Shown here piece by piece: positions 12,065 to 14,204 of a stretch of 14,204 nt of DNA. Under the pieces are notes generated by a model, which was given only the letters and a program-made list of their open reading frames with translations, ran no database searches and was not told the origin of the DNA. Position 1 is the stretch's first letter, and each line of letters opens with the position of its first letter. Source of the stretch: Bacillota bacterium (GTDB lineage: Bacteria > Bacillota > Clostridia > Acetivibrionales > DTU013); the NCBI GenBank assembly GCA_023411715.1, contig JAEYOM010000101.1, forward strand, positions 1 to 14,204. Direction: 5' to 3'. The position numbers and the translations under genes are program-made.

Positions 12065-14204
12065 ATGAAACATTGGATTAAGATAAAGAGTCGCTTTTCG
12101 AGTACCAGCTTTTACTGGAAGTTTATTATTTCAAATTTAGTAATGTTTCTTTGCTCCTTTCTCGTTTTGACAGTTATATTTATACCAACAAATATAATTA
12201 GCGCTCGTGATATAGATAAATCCTATTTCGAAAGCCGACTTCAATCTGCAAGCTCTTATATGGACATTATTTTCATTAGCTTTGCAAATACACAGGAGGA
12301 AATTGAAAATTCTGAGTGGCTACGGGACCTCTATTTTGAAAAGGTGATATATAATAAGGAACTATCCCATGAGGTTAAATCTGAGATAAAGACTAGTCTT
12401 TTGATGATAAACACTCGGAATTCCTTCTATCAGAATGTTTCATTCATGCTTTATGGGGATAATACACTTTATAATATCAGTGGAGTCTATGAAGACTATA
12501 CGAATTTTCAGAAATATGATGAGGCTACATCAAATTATCGCTTTTTCCCACTAGATGACAAAAAAGAAAGTGGACTTGCATATCATCGTTATGGAAATGA
12601 AAATCAATATTCAGCTCTTATATATCGCTGTGGTATTACCGATTTGAAGGGTGCCAGTAAAAAGGGTGAAATGAATATATTATTAAATGAAGCTGTAATA
12701 GAACGAAAACTTCGCTCGCTTATCGGAGATGAAGTCACTAAATTCCGAATTAAAAAAGCGGATGGAGCTACACTGTATGAAATTCCTCTTAGGCATATAG
12801 GAACTGAAGACCTTGTTTCGATTTCTGCAGCCCAAAACAGTAAAGGCTATATATATGAAATGGATGTGCCTGCTTCCGTTTACCATAAAACCGAAAACAA
12901 GACCAAGAAAATAATCATGGGTACTATAATCAGTGATATTCTTTTAAGTATAATATTGGTGATAGCCTTTTCCAAAGCAAATTACAAGCCGATAAGAAGT
13001 CTTGTGAAAAAGTACTCAGCTGTAGAAAAATCATCATGTAACGAGGTTGATCTTCTTGGTGAGACAATGAACCGTATGCTAAATGATAAGGCAAAGGTTC
13101 AAGGTGATCTCGATGTACTTCGTCCACTGGCTCGCCAAAAATTGATTAGCCGTCTTTTAAACGGTATACTTCAGGACGAACAGGACTTTATAAAAATGGA
13201 GCAATGCGGACTTGAATTTAAATATCCTTTATTCTGTGTTATATCAGCGCAAGTACCTTTTTCCAAAGTAAATACAAAGGGAATGTCCGCCATGGATTAT
13301 TGGCAAAATATTGAGCTTGCTTTTGAAACTACAGTAGCGGTTGTTCTAGAAGATCTAAATGCAGATGGTTATGTATTCTTCAACGATTTTGACCATTATA
13401 GCATTCTGGTTAACTACAGTTCACAGAATGACTTAGAAGTTTTCGTTGATCGTCTTGCAAATGATTGTGGCAAGTATTTTGAGCAGACACCTGGTGAAAA
13501 CTCGCTGTATTTTGGTATTGGCGACATGGTAGAAAAGCCTAGTGAGATTTTTATCTCAACTCAGCAGGCTTCACTTGCTTTAAACTACAGTATCTTATAT
13601 GTAGGAGGCAGTATCATCTGGTATTCAAATATACAGGATAATTTTGAGGAGCTCTATTACTACCCCATAGCCGATGAGATATCAATAGTTAATGCAATAA
13701 CCAACGGAAACATAAATGCTGCATATGCTGTTCTTGACAAAATATTCTTCAAAAACCTTGAGCACAAACAGCTCAGCGAGAGGGCCGCCCGTTGTCTTTA
13801 TTATGATCTGTACTCTACAATTATTAAAACTGCCGGCAGTCTTGGCCTTGGAATGGAGAACCTTGTGAATGAGGACGAAACAGAACGGCCCGACAATCTT
13901 TATGCTATGCACGATTATCTCGTTACGGTTATTAGGCGTCTGTGCAATGTTTATATTGATAAAAAGACTTCAAAAGGCTCGCTCATTGAGAAGAGGATTT
14001 TTGAATATACAGAGGAACACCTCTATGATCCTAATCTCTCGGTGGGTAGCATAGCTGAAAATTTTGGTATGTCAATCGCATATGTATCTACACTTTTCAA
14101 AAACCAAATGGGTACTTCGTACTCTGAATATATAAACAAGGCGCGTATTGAAAAGGCAACGGAGCTAAGTAAAACCACCAAGATGTCTACAGAGGAAATC
14201 TACA
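12065..14204 (+). CDS. Membrane-anchored AraC-family transcriptional regulator (partial, 3' end cut by the window)
   Basis: An uninterrupted frame of 713 codons runs off the window end. TM helix 1 (about 20-40) and TM helix 2 (about 283-302) flank a predicted extracellular sensor region (41-282). A PIRSLV HAMP-like start follows (about 306), then a cytoplasmic middle part (350-640) and an AraC-type DNA-binding domain from about 641: its first helix-turn-helix is near 658-678 (LSVGSIAENFGMSIAYVSTLF) and the second is just beginning (MSTEEIY). Such one-protein sensors sit beside LplABC operons and activate them in response to an outside sugar; that role is inferred here from divergent orientation. 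Start ATG 12065 follows a G-run (12052-12057). An in-frame ATG at 12041 would add eight residues. About 40 residues are probably missing. Confidence 0.88.
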   Translation, partial: MKHWIKIKSRFSSTSFYWKFIISNLVMFLCSFLVLTVIFIPTNIISARDIDKSYFESRLQSASSYMDIIFISFANTQEEIENSEWLRDLYFEKVIYNKELSHEVKSEIKTSLLMINTRNSFYQNVSFMLYGDNTLYNISGVYEDYTNFQKYDEATSNYRFFPLDDKKESGLAYHRYGNENQYSALIYRCGITDLKGASKKGEMNILLNEAVIERKLRSLIGDEVTKFRIKKADGATLYEIPLRHIGTEDLVSISAAQNSKGYIYEMDVPASVYHKTENKTKKIIMGTIISDILLSIILVIAFSKANYKPIRSLVKKYSAVEKSSCNEVDLLGETMNRMLNDKAKVQGDLDVLRPLARQKLISRLLNGILQDEQDFIKMEQCGLEFKYPLFCVISAQVPFSKVNTKGMSAMDYWQNIELAFETTVAVVLEDLNADGYVFFNDFDHYSILVNYSSQNDLEVFVDRLANDCGKYFEQTPGENSLYFGIGDMVEKPSEIFISTQQASLALNYSILYVGGSIIWYSNIQDNFEELYYYPIADEISIVNAITNGNINAAYAVLDKIFFKNLEHKQLSERAARCLYYDLYSTIIKTAGSLGLGMENLVNEDETERPDNLYAMHDYLVTVIRRLCNVYIDKKTSKGSLIEKRIFEYTEEHLYDPNLSVGSIAENFGMSIAYVSTLFKNQMGTSYSEYINKARIEKATELSKTTKMSTEEIY

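Noticed and set aside
12683..13912. Minus-strand frames opposite the regulator gene
   Set aside because: The plus-strand frame is uninterrupted for 713 codons with TM helices and an AraC domain. The opposite frames have no initiation signals.
1..14204. CRISPR arrays, tRNA or rRNA genes, insertion sequences, phage genes
   Set aside because: No regularly spaced repeats, cloverleaf-like segments, transposase motifs or terminal inverted repeats with target duplications were seen.

Overview
The window reads as chromosomal DNA of a low-GC Gram-positive bacterium (Bacillota, most likely a Clostridia/Lachnospiraceae-type organism). Supporting signs are AT-rich spacers, strong AGGAGG-type ribosome binding sites, sigma-A-like promoters, an LplABC-type sugar importer without its own ATPase, a membrane-anchored AraC regulator and a CD3324-family small protein. 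The species cannot be named from the sequence.

Left part (1-1635): the first 11 codons of a probable sodium-dependent (NSS/SNF) transporter leave the window on the minus strand, with a good promoter upstream. Next come a GNAT acetyltransferase and a 90-residue CD3324-family helix-turn-helix protein, both on the minus strand. A clear terminator separates these two, and the CD3324 gene has a near-consensus promoter and a leader with a long hairpin. Bases 1247-1635 carry no convincing gene, only hairpins and a possible 26-codon remnant.

Main part (1636-11733): a minus-strand carbohydrate operon, transcribed right to left. The order is LplB-type permease, LplC-type permease, lipoprotein sugar-binding protein, GFO/IDH/MocA oxidoreductase (or NAD-dependent glycosidase), amidohydrolase-2 family hydrolase, L-fucose/L-arabinose isomerase-family protein, DUF4432 mutarotase-like protein, and FGGY sugar kinase. 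Spacing is tight except at three points: a double hairpin after the binding protein, a hairpin after the second permease, and a 131-base gap with a possible internal promoter before the mutarotase. The genes imply import of a sugar or short glycoside, modification by an NAD-dependent enzyme, anomer interconversion, isomerisation to a ketose and phosphorylation. No aldolase lies in the window, and the substrate is not revealed.

Right part (12065-14204): a divergent plus-strand gene encodes a two-TM sensor/AraC regulator, cut by the window end inside its DNA-binding domain. The 331-base divergent spacer holds candidate promoters, a TTGTGC-N8-GCACAA palindrome and a three-codon mini-ORF with a strong ribosome binding site. 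This regulator probably senses the sugar outside the cell and controls the operon.

Start sites were chosen by ribosome binding site. Three genes (FGGY kinase, DUF4432 protein, LplB) are annotated shorter than their longest open frames, each of which begins at a GTG lacking a proper site.
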